64,000 nt of DNA from Sphingobium sp. YR768. GTDB taxonomy: Bacteria > Pseudomonadota > Alphaproteobacteria > Sphingomonadales > Sphingomonadaceae. The notes under the pieces are model-generated. The model was not told the origin of the DNA. It did no database searches and saw only the letters and a program-made list of their open reading frames with translations. Positions 52,407 through 61,134 of the stretch are shown piece after piece. The DNA lies in the NCBI RefSeq assembly GCF_900111125.1, contig NZ_FOGE01000001.1, forward strand, positions 310,001-374,000. The letters are read 5' to 3'. The position numbers and the translations under genes were made by a program. How positions within the stretch are numbered: position 1 is the first letter of the stretch; each line of letters begins with the position of its first letter.

Positions 52407-52471
52407 GAGTTATGGATATGCAAAACAAATCAAATTGGATCGATCCCGAAGAATTTGAAGCGCGTATTCTT

Positions 52472-52717
52472 TTACTCGCTCAAACCGCCATCGATAACCC
52501 TAAAGGTGGGAGGAACCGGGGTTTTTTGCCTCAGAACCTTGGCAGTAAGATCAAGTATATATTTAGCGTATGGAATAGAATCTAATTTTGAAGATTCATC
52601 ATCAACGTAGTTTGCTAACTCTTCCCTTAAAAGCAATCCTCTCTTTTCAAGGGCTTCCCCAATAGCGTTAGCTATAAAAATTTGCGCAGTCACAATGTCG
52701 GTTTCTTTGAAATCCAT
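52472..52717 (-). CDS. Small acidic protein, unknown
   Basis: 81 residues from the ATG at 52717, with GGAGGG 7 bases upstream. The sequence is helical and charged (IVTAQIFIANAIGEALEKRG, then LLREELANYVDDESSKLD). No family is recognised. Lower GC than core genes and position beside an IS1595-type element suggest horizontally acquired DNA. Confidence 0.55.
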   Translation of the reverse strand: MDFKETDIVTAQIFIANAIGEALEKRGLLLREELANYVDDESSKLDSIPYAKYILDLTAKVLRQKTPVPPTFRVIDGGLSE

Positions 52718-52731
52718 ACCAAACCCTCCAT

Positions 52732-53055
52732 CTAAATAGGAATGCCTGCCTTGCCGCATTCCTCCCTTTGGACATTCTTCCAGACATAATAGCCGGAATT
52801 ATCTTGCGCTTGCAGATATGCGGCCACCACCAGCCCGGCTTGCACGCATCTATCAATGCCGGAACCGTTGGTTTCTACAATGCGATATTGCGCAACAGCG
52901 TCGCTGGCGACCTGATCACGAATATTGGCCAACTGCACAGGCGGTGCCAAGAAATCATATCCGAACGGAACCGCGCCCGTCCTAAAGGCCAGCGTGCCAA
53001 GTACGGCTAACGCCAAAAATCCGCCCGTAACCGCCGCAGCGGTATCACTTCTCAT
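52732..53055 (-). CDS. Small exported or membrane-anchored protein, unknown
   Basis: 107 residues with an N-terminal hydrophobic segment (AAAVTGGFLALAVLGTLAF) that could be a signal anchor, then a soluble part with two cysteines (IDRCVQAG and REECGKAG). Possibly a phage- or island-type protein. It ends 14 bases before the next small gene on the same strand. No ribosome binding site of quality is seen. Confidence 0.5.
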   Translation of the reverse strand: MRSDTAAAVTGGFLALAVLGTLAFRTGAVPFGYDFLAPPVQLANIRDQVASDAVAQYRIVETNGSGIDRCVQAGLVVAAYLQAQDNSGYYVWKNVQREECGKAGIPI

Positions 53056-53314
53056 GGGTCAAAACCCCGCGCTCAATGCCCGTCCGAAGCCGGGCGGTTG
53101 GTCGCGTGCGAGCGCGAGCAGCACGCCTCCCGTATTCACGCGAGGGCGCTCTTTTATTCCGGGAGCCACCCGACAAAGGGATGACTCGCGCTCAGCACGC
53201 AATGTGCGTCAATCCTCACGACCAAGATCGGAATGACGGCGGCAGGCTAGGATATAAGGAATGTCTTGTCCATGATTCTGGATGGAGCTTGCTGCCCCGC
53301 AGAGGATCATGTAT

Positions 53315-53386
53315 TGGTGGAGACGTCGGGGATCGGACCCGAGAGGACGCGGATAGGAAGCCAGCGCTCGACGCCAGTCCGCCCCC
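53315..53386 (-). other. 72-nt tRNA-like sequence (degenerate tRNA or att remnant)
   Basis: Read on the minus strand: acceptor GGGGGCG pairs at all seven positions with CGTCTCC (two G·U), followed by A and an encoded CCA. The T arm TCGGG-TCCGATC-CCCGA is complete except that the invariant TT is TC. The D arm is only about 11 nt (CTGGCGTCGAG) and the anticodon stem pairs only with a bulge, around a loop TTCCTAT that would give CCU. The CTGG-N2-TCGA part recalls the D-loop of tmRNA. Most likely a decayed tRNA/tmRNA copy left by island integration; function unproven. Confidence 0.4.
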
Positions 53387-53411
53387 GGCCATAGGATAGA
53401 TTATCCACGTC

Positions 53412-53457
53412 AGGCCCGCCGCGCTCCTGCCCATACAGGCGTTTGGCGGGCCTTCTC
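53412..53457 (+). terminator. Strong hairpin, possible terminator
   Basis: AGGCCCGCC (53412–53420) pairs with GGCGGGCCT (53445–53453), with CCTG/CAGG inside the loop; TCTCTT follows. Confidence 0.5.
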
Positions 53458-53518
53458 TTACCCAGCATCGCCCGTGGATGTGACGTGCTGGCAAATCCCT
53501 TGATAGCATGAGCGTTTC

Positions 53519-53543
53519 GGGCCTCCGTTGTTGATGGAGGCCC
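53519..53543. terminator. Hairpin GGGCCTCC/GGAGGCCC
   Basis: GGGCCTCC (53519–53526) and GGAGGCCC (53536–53543) pair perfectly around GTTGTTGAT. It lies 66 bases from the previous hairpin; no T tract beyond TTA. Confidence 0.45.
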
Positions 53544-53618
53544 TTATCGACCGACTGGAATTGCTCAGCAATGAGCGCATGTGTCGTTCATTTAAAATGT
53601 TGATAGAACTAGATAATT

Positions 53619-53654
53619 AATAGCACGCATAATAGCGCACATTGGCGTGCTATT
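53619..53654 (-). terminator. Inverted repeat at the end of the accessory gene
   Basis: AATAGCACGC (53619–53628) pairs with GCGTGCTATT (53645–53654). It overlaps the TAG stop of the gene at 53650 and could end its transcript. Confidence 0.45.
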
Positions 53655-54327
53655 TCTTTTGGCGACCTGCACGACCAACTCTTTTGTATCTGCCTTTTAT
53701 CAATTCGCGGGCATCGCGATTGGCCACATATTCAAACCCATCCTCAAATCGCATGTCTCTGGCTATCTCTATCGTACTTAGGCCGCGAGCATGCATTTCG
53801 TCCGCCTTCGCCAAAATGGCGTCACGACTTGGAGGATTTCCTCTTTTGAAAGTCGGGGCACGTTCTGAAGGAGTCGGAGGTGGGGCGGGATGCCCGTAGC
53901 GTTCGATTAGAATTTTATTGATGTAGGCGGCCCAATCTGACTTTTTGATCCATAGCGGCCTGCCTTCAAGGTAGCCTTTTGGATGGGAGCCTGTGATATA
54001 CGCCCCCGACTTAATCATTCTATTATCAAGGGAAGGAACAGAATAGGAGTCAACCTGCTCATCTGTATCTTTGGTTCTTACCCACAAAGGGCAATGGCGA
54101 TACAAGATAGCGGACCTGACATATGCTTGAGCTATTTCATCCAAGGCTGATCGCCTTAGCCAATCATCATCGGCATCACTCGGATCAAGCGTCTTCATTT
54201 GCGAAATAAGTTGCCTGTCTAGGTTCGTGAAAGGCCGCTGTTCAAAAATCCTGTAGAGTTCATGGAAGCAATCATTCAGGCGTATGGCGTCAGCGACAGC
54301 AATCCCGAAATCACGTATATCATCCAT
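53650..54327 (-). CDS. Hypothetical protein with C-terminal helix-turn-helix-like segment
   Basis: 225 residues, no recognised family. The N-terminal 90 residues are helical with several Trp and Arg; a loop region carries HPAPPPTPSERAP; the C-terminus has DAILAKADEMHARGLSTIEI followed by a basic end KRVGRAGRQKK. The segment around RGLSTIEIARDM resembles a helix-turn-helix of resolvase or regulator type. Low GC and flanking sequence suggest acquired DNA. Antisense frames over its start are not credible. Confidence 0.55.
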   Translation of the reverse strand: MDDIRDFGIAVADAIRLNDCFHELYRIFEQRPFTNLDRQLISQMKTLDPSDADDDWLRRSALDEIAQAYVRSAILYRHCPLWVRTKDTDEQVDSYSVPSLDNRMIKSGAYITGSHPKGYLEGRPLWIKKSDWAAYINKILIERYGHPAPPPTPSERAPTFKRGNPPSRDAILAKADEMHARGLSTIEIARDMRFEDGFEYVANRDARELIKGRYKRVGRAGRQKK

Positions 54328-54474
54328 TCCAGCAACATACTGATTGACGGCCTTGCGTCACCCGATTCCATCGCGGGGTATGCGAAGTATAATAACGCCA
54401 GGACGCTTTACCTTCGCCACAAAGAGAGAGTCAAGCTTACTTTACACATAAGCAAGCAAGCTTGACCTTCCCGA

Positions 54475-54909
54475 TCAGAATGCGCCGTATCGCTCATTCC
54501 CGACGAAGCCCATATTGCTGACGCCCGACCGCTTGATGTCAGCCAGCACCTCATCGACCGTAACATAGCGGGCCGCCGCGTCCGGCTCGAACTGGAGTTC
54601 CGGCTCGACCGGAGTCCGCATCGAGGCGGCCAGATATTGGCGAAGGGTCAGCCGATCGACTGCCGCCCCGTTCCAGCGGATCACGCCATCCGCGCCAATC
54701 GTCACCTTGTTCTTTACCGGGTCCATCCGAATCGGCAGTTCCTGCGCCTGTGCCGGCAGGTCGACCGCCACGCTATGCGTCTGGATCGGGATGGTGATGA
54801 TGAACATGATGAGAAGCACCAGCATCACATCGATCAGCGGTGTCGTGTTCAGATCGGAAATGGGCGTCCCCTGATCGCCCGATTGGGGTGTAGCAAAGCG
54901 CAAAGCCAT
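54475..54909 (-). CDS. ExbD/TolR-family biopolymer transport protein
   Basis: 144 residues: a short cytoplasmic N-terminus (ISDLNTTPLIDVMLV with the essential Asp), one membrane helix (VLLIMFIITIPI), and a periplasmic ExbD domain (NKVTIGADGVIRWNG, then RYVTVDEVLADIKRSG). It works with ExbB/TolQ to energise TonB or Tol systems, but no ExbB or TonB gene is adjacent, so it is a stand-alone copy. AGGAGG lies before the ATG, and a palindrome sits 16 bases upstream. Confidence 0.9.
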   Translation of the reverse strand: MALRFATPQSGDQGTPISDLNTTPLIDVMLVLLIMFIITIPIQTHSVAVDLPAQAQELPIRMDPVKNKVTIGADGVIRWNGAAVDRLTLRQYLAASMRTPVEPELQFEPDAAARYVTVDEVLADIKRSGVSNMGFVGNERYGAF

Positions 54910-54924
54910 ACGTCCCTCCTGATG

Positions 54925-54943
54925 CTGAAATATGATATATCAG
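54925..54943. promoter_or_regulatory. AT-rich palindrome before exbD
   Basis: CTGAAATATGATATATCAG is an imperfect palindrome (outer CTGA/TCAG and ATAT/ATAT match; two mismatched positions and the centre). It lies 16 bases before the exbD start and 132 bases before thrS. Its form suits a dimeric regulator such as a Fur-family protein; no consensus match is claimed. Confidence 0.4.
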
Positions 54944-55074
54944 TACATGGATGATGCGCCGCATGCAGCATCTTGGCAAGAGGGGTTCTATTGACAGGAC
55001 CGACCGCCCATTTAAGGGGAAGGCGCGGCATTTCAGCCCGCACAACCTGACATTTCAACAGAAAGACTCCCCCC

Positions 55075-57099
55075 GTGTCCGCCATGCTCAAGATCACCCT
55101 GCCCGATGGTTCCGTGCGCGAAGTCGCGCCCGGCACTACCCCGGCGGATATTGCAGCGGCGATCGGGCCGGGTCTGGCGAAAGCCGCCATTGCCGCGCGC
55201 GTCGACGGCGAACTGCGCGATATCGGCCGCCCGCTGGAACAGGATTCGCAGCTTGCCCTCGTGACCGCGAAGGATGAAGCCGACGCGCTGGAACTGGCGC
55301 GGCACGACTTCGCGCATGTGCTGGCCGAAGCGGTGCAGAGCCTGTTCCCCGGCACGCAGATCACCTTCGGCCCGGCGACGGACGACGGCTTCTATTATGA
55401 CGTGATGGCGCCCGCTGATCGTCAACGCGGGCCGTTTAATGACAACGACCTTCCCGCCATCGAAGAAAAAATGCGCGAGATCATCCGTGCGGACAAACCT
55501 CTGGTACGCGAGGTTTGGAACCGGGCTGACCTTATCGCGCGCTGGGAAGAGCAGGGCGAGACGTTCAAGGCAGAATGGGCCGCCGAATTGCCCGAAGGCG
55601 AGGACTTGACCATCTACTGGTCCGGCCAGCCAAACAGTGCAGGCGCATGGATGGACATGTGTCGCGGTCCACATCTGTCCTCCACCGGCAAGCTCGACCC
55701 ACAAGCTTTCAAGCTCATGCGTGTCTCAGGTGCCTATTGGCGCGGTGATCAAAAGAATGCGCAATTGACGCGCATCTACGGCACCGGCTGGCTCAACAAG
55801 AAGCAGTTGGCCGAGCATCTGACGCGCCTCGAAGAAGCGGGCAAGCGGGACCATCGCAAGCTGGGCGCGGAAATGGACCTGTTCCACCTTCAGCAGGAAG
55901 CGCATGGCAGCGTGTTCTGGCACCCCAAGGGCTACCTCATCTGGCGCGAGCTGGAAGCCTATATGCGCCGCGCCATCGATGACGCGGGCTATCGCGAGGT
56001 GAAGACGCCGCAGGTGATGGATGCGCGCCAGTGGGAAACGTCCGGCCATTGGGGCAAATATCGCGAGAATATGTTCGTGATCCCCGACGAAGTGCCGAAC
56101 GTGGAGGATGAAGGCCCGCTGGTGTCGGATGACGCCGACTGGATGGCGCTCAAGCCCATGAACTGCCCGGCGCATATCCTGATCTTCAAGCAGGGGATCA
56201 AAAGCTATCGCGACCTGCCGCTGCGCTTCTACGAAAATGGCTGCTGCCACCGCAACGAGCCGCATGGCGCGCTGCACGGCCTGATGCGCGTGCGCCAGTT
56301 CACGCAGGACGACGCCCATATCTTCTGCCGCGAGGATCAGATCGTCGAGGAAGTCCGCGCCTTCTGCGCGCTGGCCGACCGCATCTACAAGGATTTCGGC
56401 TTCACTTACTCGATCAAGCTCGCCCTGCGCCCCGAAAAGCGCTTCGGCACCGAAGAGATGTGGGACAAGGCCGAAGAGGAACTGCGCAACGCGGTCGCCG
56501 CCGCCGGCCTCAACACGCCGGAATTTGGCTGGGAAGAATTGCCGGGCGAAGGCGCCTTCTACGCGCCCAAGCTGGAATGGCATCTGACCGACGCGATCGG
56601 CCGCACCTGGCAGGTCGGCACCATCCAGTCGGACCGCGTGCTGCCCGACCGACTCGACGCAAGCTATGTCGGCGAGGATGGCGAACGCCACCGCCCCGTC
56701 ATGCTCCACCGCGCCATTTTCGGCAGCTATGAACGCTTCATCGGCATCCTGATCGAACATTATGCGGGCAAATTCCCACTGTGGCTGGCCCCGGTGCAGG
56801 CCGTCGTCGCGACTATCGTGTCCGACGCGGACGACTATGCGAAGGCCGCCGTCGAGAAGCTGCGCGCGGCCGGCATCCGTGCCGAAATCGACGTCCGCAA
56901 CGAGAAGATCAACTATAAGGTGCGCGAACATAGCCTCGGGAAAGTGCCGAATTTGCTGGTCGTCGGCCGCCGCGAGGCGGAAGAAGGCACGGTCGCGCTG
57001 CGCGAACTGGGCAAGGAAGGGCAGAGCTTCCTTTCGCTGGACGACGTGATCGAACGTCTTGCGAAGGAGGCCCGCGCGCCGGATTTGCGTGGCCTATAA
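55075..57099 (+). CDS. thrS: Threonyl-tRNA synthetase
   Basis: 674 residues with the full set of domains: N-terminal TGS ([20 protein letters not shown]), the editing domain with [12 protein letters not shown] and the CRGPHLS region, the class II core with [10 protein letters not shown] (zinc Cys) and [17 protein letters not shown], and the anticodon-binding end. The start is GTG at 55075, or an ATG three codons in (55084). It charges tRNA-Thr. infC lies about 410 bases downstream with a small membrane gene between. Confidence 0.95.
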   Translation: MSAMLKITLPDGSVREVAPGTTPADIAAAIGPGLAKAAIAARVDGELRDIGRPLEQDSQLALVTAKDEADALELARHDFAHVLAEAVQSLFPGTQITFGPATDDGFYYDVMAPADRQRGPFNDNDLPAIEEKMREIIRADKPLVREVWNRADLIARWEEQGETFKAEWAAELPEGEDLTIYWSGQPNSAGAWMDMCRGPHLSSTGKLDPQAFKLMRVSGAYWRGDQKNAQLTRIYGTGWLNKKQLAEHLTRLEEAGKRDHRKLGAEMDLFHLQQEAHGSVFWHPKGYLIWRELEAYMRRAIDDAGYREVKTPQVMDARQWETSGHWGKYRENMFVIPDEVPNVEDEGPLVSDDADWMALKPMNCPAHILIFKQGIKSYRDLPLRFYENGCCHRNEPHGALHGLMRVRQFTQDDAHIFCREDQIVEEVRAFCALADRIYKDFGFTYSIKLALRPEKRFGTEEMWDKAEEELRNAVAAAGLNTPEFGWEELPGEGAFYAPKLEWHLTDAIGRTWQVGTIQSDRVLPDRLDASYVGEDGERHRPVMLHRAIFGSYERFIGILIEHYAGKFPLWLAPVQAVVATIVSDADDYAKAAVEKLRAAGIRAEIDVRNEKINYKVREHSLGKVPNLLVVGRREAEEGTVALRELGKEGQSFLSLDDVIERLAKEARAPDLRGL

Positions 57100-57367
57100 T
57101 CAAGATCAGCCGGGCAGCGCGGCCTTTACCGCCGCGCTGCTCCTGATCGCCATCGAGACCACTCTCTGGTCTATCGCCGCCACCATATTTCATCATCATC
57201 TTCCTGGCTCGCCGCCGACATTTTCTCTTTTCTTCAGTGGCATTGCCTTGATGATTGGCCTGACCCTGCTGCGTCGGCGATGGCCCAGAATAGCGCTGGC
57301 CATTGCAGCCCTTATCGCCGCCGCGCCTTTTCTGGCGATTTTGCTGCCACTGTTCCTTGACATCTAA
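57089..57367 (+). CDS. Small membrane protein between thrS and infC
   Basis: About 92 residues from a GTG at 57089 that overlaps the end of thrS by 11 bases; AAGGAGG at 57064 is 18 bases upstream, a long spacing, so the start is unsure. Three hydrophobic segments ([51 protein letters not shown]). No family recognised. It is probably co-transcribed with thrS. Confidence 0.6.
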   Translation: MAYNQDQPGSAAFTAALLLIAIETTLWSIAATIFHHHLPGSPPTFSLFFSGIALMIGLTLLRRRWPRIALAIAALIAAAPFLAILLPLFLDI

Positions 57368-57509
57368 GCCGGCAATGCCGACATGCATTGAGGCAGAAAT
57401 GCCGCAAGGGTGCGTGATTCCGTTACGACGGAGGCACGCACCCCTTTCGGCTTTGCATAAAAGCCGCTAAGAGCCGTCCGTTTTTGAAACGACCATAGGA
57501 GATACTGCT

Positions 57510-58055
57510 ATACGTCCCCCGATGATGCGCCGCCCGCTGGCGCCGCCGCCGAAGTCTGGCCCCCGCTATAACGAATTCATCAACGTGCCCAAGGTGCGCG
57601 TGATCGATGATGAAGGCGAAAATCTCGGTGTGATGTTTACGCAGGAGGCGATCGAGCAGGCCTATGAGATCGGCCTCGATCTCGTGGAAGTCTCGCCGAA
57701 CGCCGATCCGCCGGTCTGCAAGTTCCTGGACATCGGCAAGTTCAAGTACGAAGCCCAGAAAAAGGCGAATATCGCCCGCAAGACCCAGAAGACGCAGGAA
57801 CTCAAAGAGATCAAGATGCGTCCGAACATCGACGATCATGACTATGATACGAAGATGAAGAAGGTCCATGACTTCATTGGCGAAGGCGACAAGGTGAAGA
57901 TCACCCTGCGTTTCCGCGGCCGCGAACTCAGCCACCAGCAACTGGGCATGAACCTGCTCCAGCGCGTGGCCGAAAACGTCCAGGAAATCGCCAAGGTCGA
58001 AGCCTATCCCCGCATGGAAGGCCGCCAGATGCTTATGGTGCTCGCGCCGAAATAA
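57510..58055 (+). CDS. infC: Translation initiation factor IF-3 (ATA start)
   Basis: 181 residues if started at ATA 57510, seven bases after AGGAGA (57497–57502). The first ATG (57522) is in the same frame but 19 bases from that site. The ATA start is therefore preferred. Rare AUU/AUA/AUC starts are known in infC and underlie its autoregulation. IF-3 features are complete: [20 protein letters not shown], the conserved linker [20 protein letters not shown], and [18 protein letters not shown]. rpmI and rplT are not adjacent. Confidence 0.9.
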   Translation: MRPPMMRRPLAPPPKSGPRYNEFINVPKVRVIDDEGENLGVMFTQEAIEQAYEIGLDLVEVSPNADPPVCKFLDIGKFKYEAQKKANIARKTQKTQELKEIKMRPNIDDHDYDTKMKKVHDFIGEGDKVKITLRFRGRELSHQQLGMNLLQRVAENVQEIAKVEAYPRMEGRQMLMVLAPK

Positions 58056-58082
58056 GGCTGCGACATCGGATGAATTTTCGAA

Positions 58083-58114
58083 AAGGGCGGCGCCATCAGG
58101 CGCCGCCCTTTTTC
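58083..58114 (+). terminator. Rho-independent terminator after infC
   Basis: GGGCGGCGCC and GGCGCCGCCC form a perfect 10-base stem around ATCA, followed by TTTTT. Confidence 0.87.
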
Positions 58115-58154
58115 TTTTCCCGGCCAGTGCGGGACCGAGCCGCCAATCTTTCCG

Positions 58155-59027
58155 TCAGACGCTCCTTCCGCCAATCGCGCGATAGCGGGATGGCGGCACG
58201 CCGAAATGGCGCGCAAAGGCGGTGGAGAAATGGCTGGGCGTGGCAAAGCCCAGTTGCAGGGCGATGTCCGTCACCGGGCGCGTAGTCGCCAACATCTGAC
58301 GCGCCGCCTCCTCCAGACGCATGGTCAGCACATAATGCCAGGGCGTGGCGCCAAAGGCCTGCCGGAAGGCATCGGTGAAGCGGCGGACATCCATGCCGAC
58401 CAGCGCCGCCAGCGATGCCAGATTATGCCGCCCATCCAACTGATCCCGGATCGCTGCCGACAACAGCGCGCGGTCCGCCTGCGACAATGCCCCATCGCTG
58501 CCGCTTCGCCCCTGGCGGCCATAAAGGTCCATCATGTGCAGCTTCAGCGCTTCGGCCATGGCATGCAGCGCCATGACCGCCAGATCATCGTCCGGTCGCG
58601 CCATCAGGTCGGCCATGCGCGTCGCGGCGGCATGAATGAAAGGATCGCGATGCCCGACCCGCGCATTGAACGACGCATCCTTGAGGCATGACGTGGGCAG
58701 GCGAAATTCCACGAAGCGCGCATGATCGCCCTGCGCCAGCGCGGCATAGCGGCATTGCGCCGGGATCATCCATATGTCACCCGCCGCCGGTAAAGTCCGG
58801 CCAGATGGCCCTTGCGAAAATTCGCACTCCATCCGGTCGAGCCGTCCGCCCAGATGCACGACGATGCTGTGATGCGCTTCCTCGAAACACCAGTCGGTCG
58901 CCTGCGCCAGCGTCTCGGTCGCGGACACGATGCCCAGCGCCCCGACCTCCGTCTGCCGCCGTTCCACGATCGCGCGGCTCAGCAAGGGCCGTTTGCCATC
59001 CCAGACGCGGAGCTCGCTATCGTTCAC
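58155..59027 (-). CDS. AraC-family transcriptional regulator
   Basis: 290 residues from a GTG at 59027 with AGGAGA six bases upstream, which decides the start. The N-terminal half looks like a cupin-type sensor domain (EEAHHSIVVHLGGRL). The C-terminal AraC/XylS domain has two helix-turn-helices: LASLAALVGMDVRRFTDAF and PVTDIALQLGFATPSHFSTA, then HFGVPPSRYR. It is divergent from an SDR oxidoreductase gene (121 bases), which it probably controls. Confidence 0.9.
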   Translation of the reverse strand: MNDSELRVWDGKRPLLSRAIVERRQTEVGALGIVSATETLAQATDWCFEEAHHSIVVHLGGRLDRMECEFSQGPSGRTLPAAGDIWMIPAQCRYAALAQGDHARFVEFRLPTSCLKDASFNARVGHRDPFIHAAATRMADLMARPDDDLAVMALHAMAEALKLHMMDLYGRQGRSGSDGALSQADRALLSAAIRDQLDGRHNLASLAALVGMDVRRFTDAFRQAFGATPWHYVLTMRLEEAARQMLATTRPVTDIALQLGFATPSHFSTAFARHFGVPPSRYRAIGGRSV

Positions 59028-59147
59028 CGACTCTCCTGCGCAAAGAGTTTGCGCCAGATTAAGCAAATTCGCCGGAATGCGGAAGCGGGCATGTTTTACG
59101 ACCGATAAACTGACAGCCCATCATCCAGACAGAAGGACGGAGCTGCC

Positions 59148-59921
59148 ATGACGGACCATCAAATCGCGGGAAAAACGGTGCTGATCGCGGGCGGCGGCAA
59201 GAATCTGGGCGGCCTGATCGCCCGCGATCTCGCGACCCAGGGCGCCGCTGCCGTCGCCATCCACTATAACAGCCCCGCCTCCGCCGCCGAAGCCGCAGAA
59301 ACGGTCGCAGCGGTCCGGGCAACGGGCGCGCAGGCCGAAGCCTTTCAGGCCGACCTGACCTCCGCCGCGGCCGTGGAGAAATTGTTCGCCGATACCGCCG
59401 CCGCCCTCGGCAACCCGCACATCGCCATCAACACGGTGGGCAAGGTGCTGAAAAAGCCCTTCACCGAGATCAGCGAAGCCGAATATGACGAAATGAGCGC
59501 GGTGAATGCCAAAAGCGCCTTTTTCTTCCTGCGCGAAGCGGGCAAGCATGTGCAGGATAATGGCAAAATCTGTACGCTGGTGACGTCGCTGCTGGGCGCC
59601 TACACGCCCTTCTACGCCGCCTATGCCGGCACCAAGGCGCCGGTCGAACATTTCACCCGCGCAGCATCCAAGGAATTTGGCGCACGCGGCATTTCCGTCA
59701 CCGCGATCGGCCCCGGCCCGATGGACACGTCCTTCTTCTATCCGGCTGAAGGCGAAGAAGCCGTCGCCTATCATCGCTCGGCCGCCGCCCTATCGCCCTT
59801 CTCCAAGACCGGGCTGACCGACATCAAGGATATCGTGCCCTGGATCCGGATGCTGGTGTCGGACGGCTGGTGGATGACCGGGCAGACCATCCTGGTCAAT
59901 GGCGGCTACACCACCAAGTAA
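59148..59921 (+). CDS. Short-chain dehydrogenase/reductase
   Basis: 257 residues. The nucleotide site is AGGGKNLGGLIARDLA (a variant of TGxxxGxG), the NAG-like stretch is INTVGKV, and the catalytic Ser, Tyr and Lys are in VTSLLGAYTPFYAAYAGTK (YxxxK). Substrate unknown. AGAAGGACGGAG precedes the ATG. It is likely regulated by the divergent AraC protein and ends at a hairpin shared with the quinone-reductase gene. Confidence 0.92.
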   Translation: MTDHQIAGKTVLIAGGGKNLGGLIARDLATQGAAAVAIHYNSPASAAEAAETVAAVRATGAQAEAFQADLTSAAAVEKLFADTAAALGNPHIAINTVGKVLKKPFTEISEAEYDEMSAVNAKSAFFFLREAGKHVQDNGKICTLVTSLLGAYTPFYAAYAGTKAPVEHFTRAASKEFGARGISVTAIGPGPMDTSFFYPAEGEEAVAYHRSAAALSPFSKTGLTDIKDIVPWIRMLVSDGWWMTGQTILVNGGYTTK

Positions 59922-59925
59922 AACG

Positions 59926-59946
59926 GAGGGGGCATCATGCCCCCTC
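59926..59946. terminator. Hairpin between convergent SDR and quinone-reductase genes
   Basis: GAGGGGGC and GCCCCCTC form an 8-base stem around ATCAT. No clear T tract on either side, so its strength as a terminator is uncertain. Confidence 0.4.
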
Positions 59947-59951
59947 ACCCC

Positions 59952-61067
59952 CTAACCGTTGGGCAGGATCAGATATTTTTCGCCCGTGCGGCGGGCGTTA
60001 TAGGCCAAAACCGCCTCCCGGCTCAGCGCGTCCTTGAGCGAAATGCGCGCCTTATAGGAGCTGGCGAAGGTCGTGGTCAGATTGTCGCGCACCCGCTGGC
60101 GCATCCGTTCTGCCGTCTCCGCCCCGGCGCGCTGGAGGAAAGGGAAGAGCAGCCAGCCACCCACGCTCCAGCCGAACCCGAAACTGCGGGTGATGACCGT
60201 GGGCGCCGTGTCGAGCGCACCATAGATATAGGCCTGCTTCAGCACGTCGGAGCCGTAGCGGCTATAGGCCGCGCCCTTGCTGGCGGCGCGTTCCATGGCG
60301 TCCAGTATCTGCCCGACCAGCGTGCCGCCGCCGATCGCATCAAAAGCGATGGTCGCGCCCGTCGCCTCGATCGCATCGCGCAGCACCTCGGCGAAATCCG
60401 CCTGCGAACTGTCCAGCACATAGTCCGCGCCCAAGGCCCGAAGCGTTTCCGCCTGCGCCGGACTGCGGACGATATTGACCAGCGGAACGCCATCTTCCTG
60501 ACAAATGCGCACCAGCATCTGCCCCAGATTGGAGGCGGCAGCGGTATGAACGATCGCCTTGTGCCCTTGCGCTCGCGCGGTTTCGACAAAGCCCAGCGCC
60601 GTCAGCGGATTGACGAAGGCGGACGCGCCCTCCTCCGCACTTGCCCCGTCCGGCAAGGGCAGCACGGACCGGGCATCGACCAACCGATATTGCGCGAACA
60701 TTCCGCCCGGCACACAGGCGACCCGCTGGCCCAGCAGCGCCCGCGCCTCGGCCGCGTCGCCCGCCGCGATCACCGTCCCCGCGCCTTCATTGCCGACCGG
60801 CATCGCCTCGCCGATTCGCGCCGCCATGGCCCGCACCGCCGCGTCGGGCATCTGCGCCACGATCCGCCCGTCGCCATAATCGGCATTGGCGACATCGGCC
60901 GGGCCGAACAACAGCCCCAGATCGGACGGATTGATCGGCGCCGCCTCGACCCGGATCAGTATCTCATGGCCGGTGGGCGGCGGCAGGCTTTCCTCGACCA
61001 GTTCGACGGTCAACCGGCCATCCTGCGCCAATGCGGTCATGATCTTGAGGCCGCGCGTTTCGCCCAT
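59952..61067 (-). CDS. Zinc-independent medium-chain quinone reductase/alcohol dehydrogenase
   Basis: 371 residues from the ATG at 61067, AAGGAG six bases upstream. The N-terminal GroES-like part has APINPSDLGLLFGPAD and VGNEGAGTVIAAG; the Rossmann part has HTAAASNLGQMLVRICQEDG and AFDAIGGGT. The zinc cysteines of alcohol dehydrogenases are missing, so it belongs to the quinone-oxidoreductase-like group using NADPH. The substrate is not known. A long upstream extension would overlap msrA and is rejected. Confidence 0.88.
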   Translation of the reverse strand: MGETRGLKIMTALAQDGRLTVELVEESLPPPTGHEILIRVEAAPINPSDLGLLFGPADVANADYGDGRIVAQMPDAAVRAMAARIGEAMPVGNEGAGTVIAAGDAAEARALLGQRVACVPGGMFAQYRLVDARSVLPLPDGASAEEGASAFVNPLTALGFVETARAQGHKAIVHTAAASNLGQMLVRICQEDGVPLVNIVRSPAQAETLRALGADYVLDSSQADFAEVLRDAIEATGATIAFDAIGGGTLVGQILDAMERAASKGAAYSRYGSDVLKQAYIYGALDTAPTVITRSFGFGWSVGGWLLFPFLQRAGAETAERMRQRVRDNLTTTFASSYKARISLKDALSREAVLAYNARRTGEKYLILPNG

Positions 61068-61134
61068 GGCAATGCTCCTTATGCTGTTGCGGACATCAGG
61101 TAGGCACGCCGGCGCCAATGGCAAGCGCGGCGGA

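Larger units (their letters stand above)
51252..52427 (+). mobile_element. IS1595-type insertion sequence (ends uncertain)
   Basis: The unit holds the transposase and a small passenger gene, followed by a perfect hairpin. The 8-base direct repeat GCAAAACA occurs at 51252–51259 and 52420–52427, and 8 bases is the usual target duplication of this family. I could not find clear terminal inverted repeats inside these copies, so the limits are provisional; the match could be chance. Confidence 0.4.
53056..53649. other. 594-base non-coding stretch in the accessory pocket
   Basis: Contains a tRNA-like sequence (53315–53386, minus strand), two strong hairpins (53412–53453 and 53519–53543) and an AT-rich segment 53586–53640. 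A 107-codon frame on the plus strand crosses the tRNA-like sequence and has no coding character. No other gene was found. Confidence 0.55.

Noticed and set aside
52412..52585. 57-codon plus-strand frame beginning MDMQNKSNWIDPEEFEARIL
   Set aside because: Overlaps the minus-strand gene at 52472, which has a better ribosome binding site; the first half looks somewhat protein-like, so a truncated gene cannot be excluded.
53315..53386. Functional tRNA-Arg(CCU) or full tmRNA
   Set aside because: D and anticodon arms are too irregular, the T loop lacks the invariant TT, and no tag-peptide coding part is nearby.
53076..53399. 107-codon plus-strand frame
   Set aside because: It reads through the tRNA-like sequence on the opposite strand and has no coding character.
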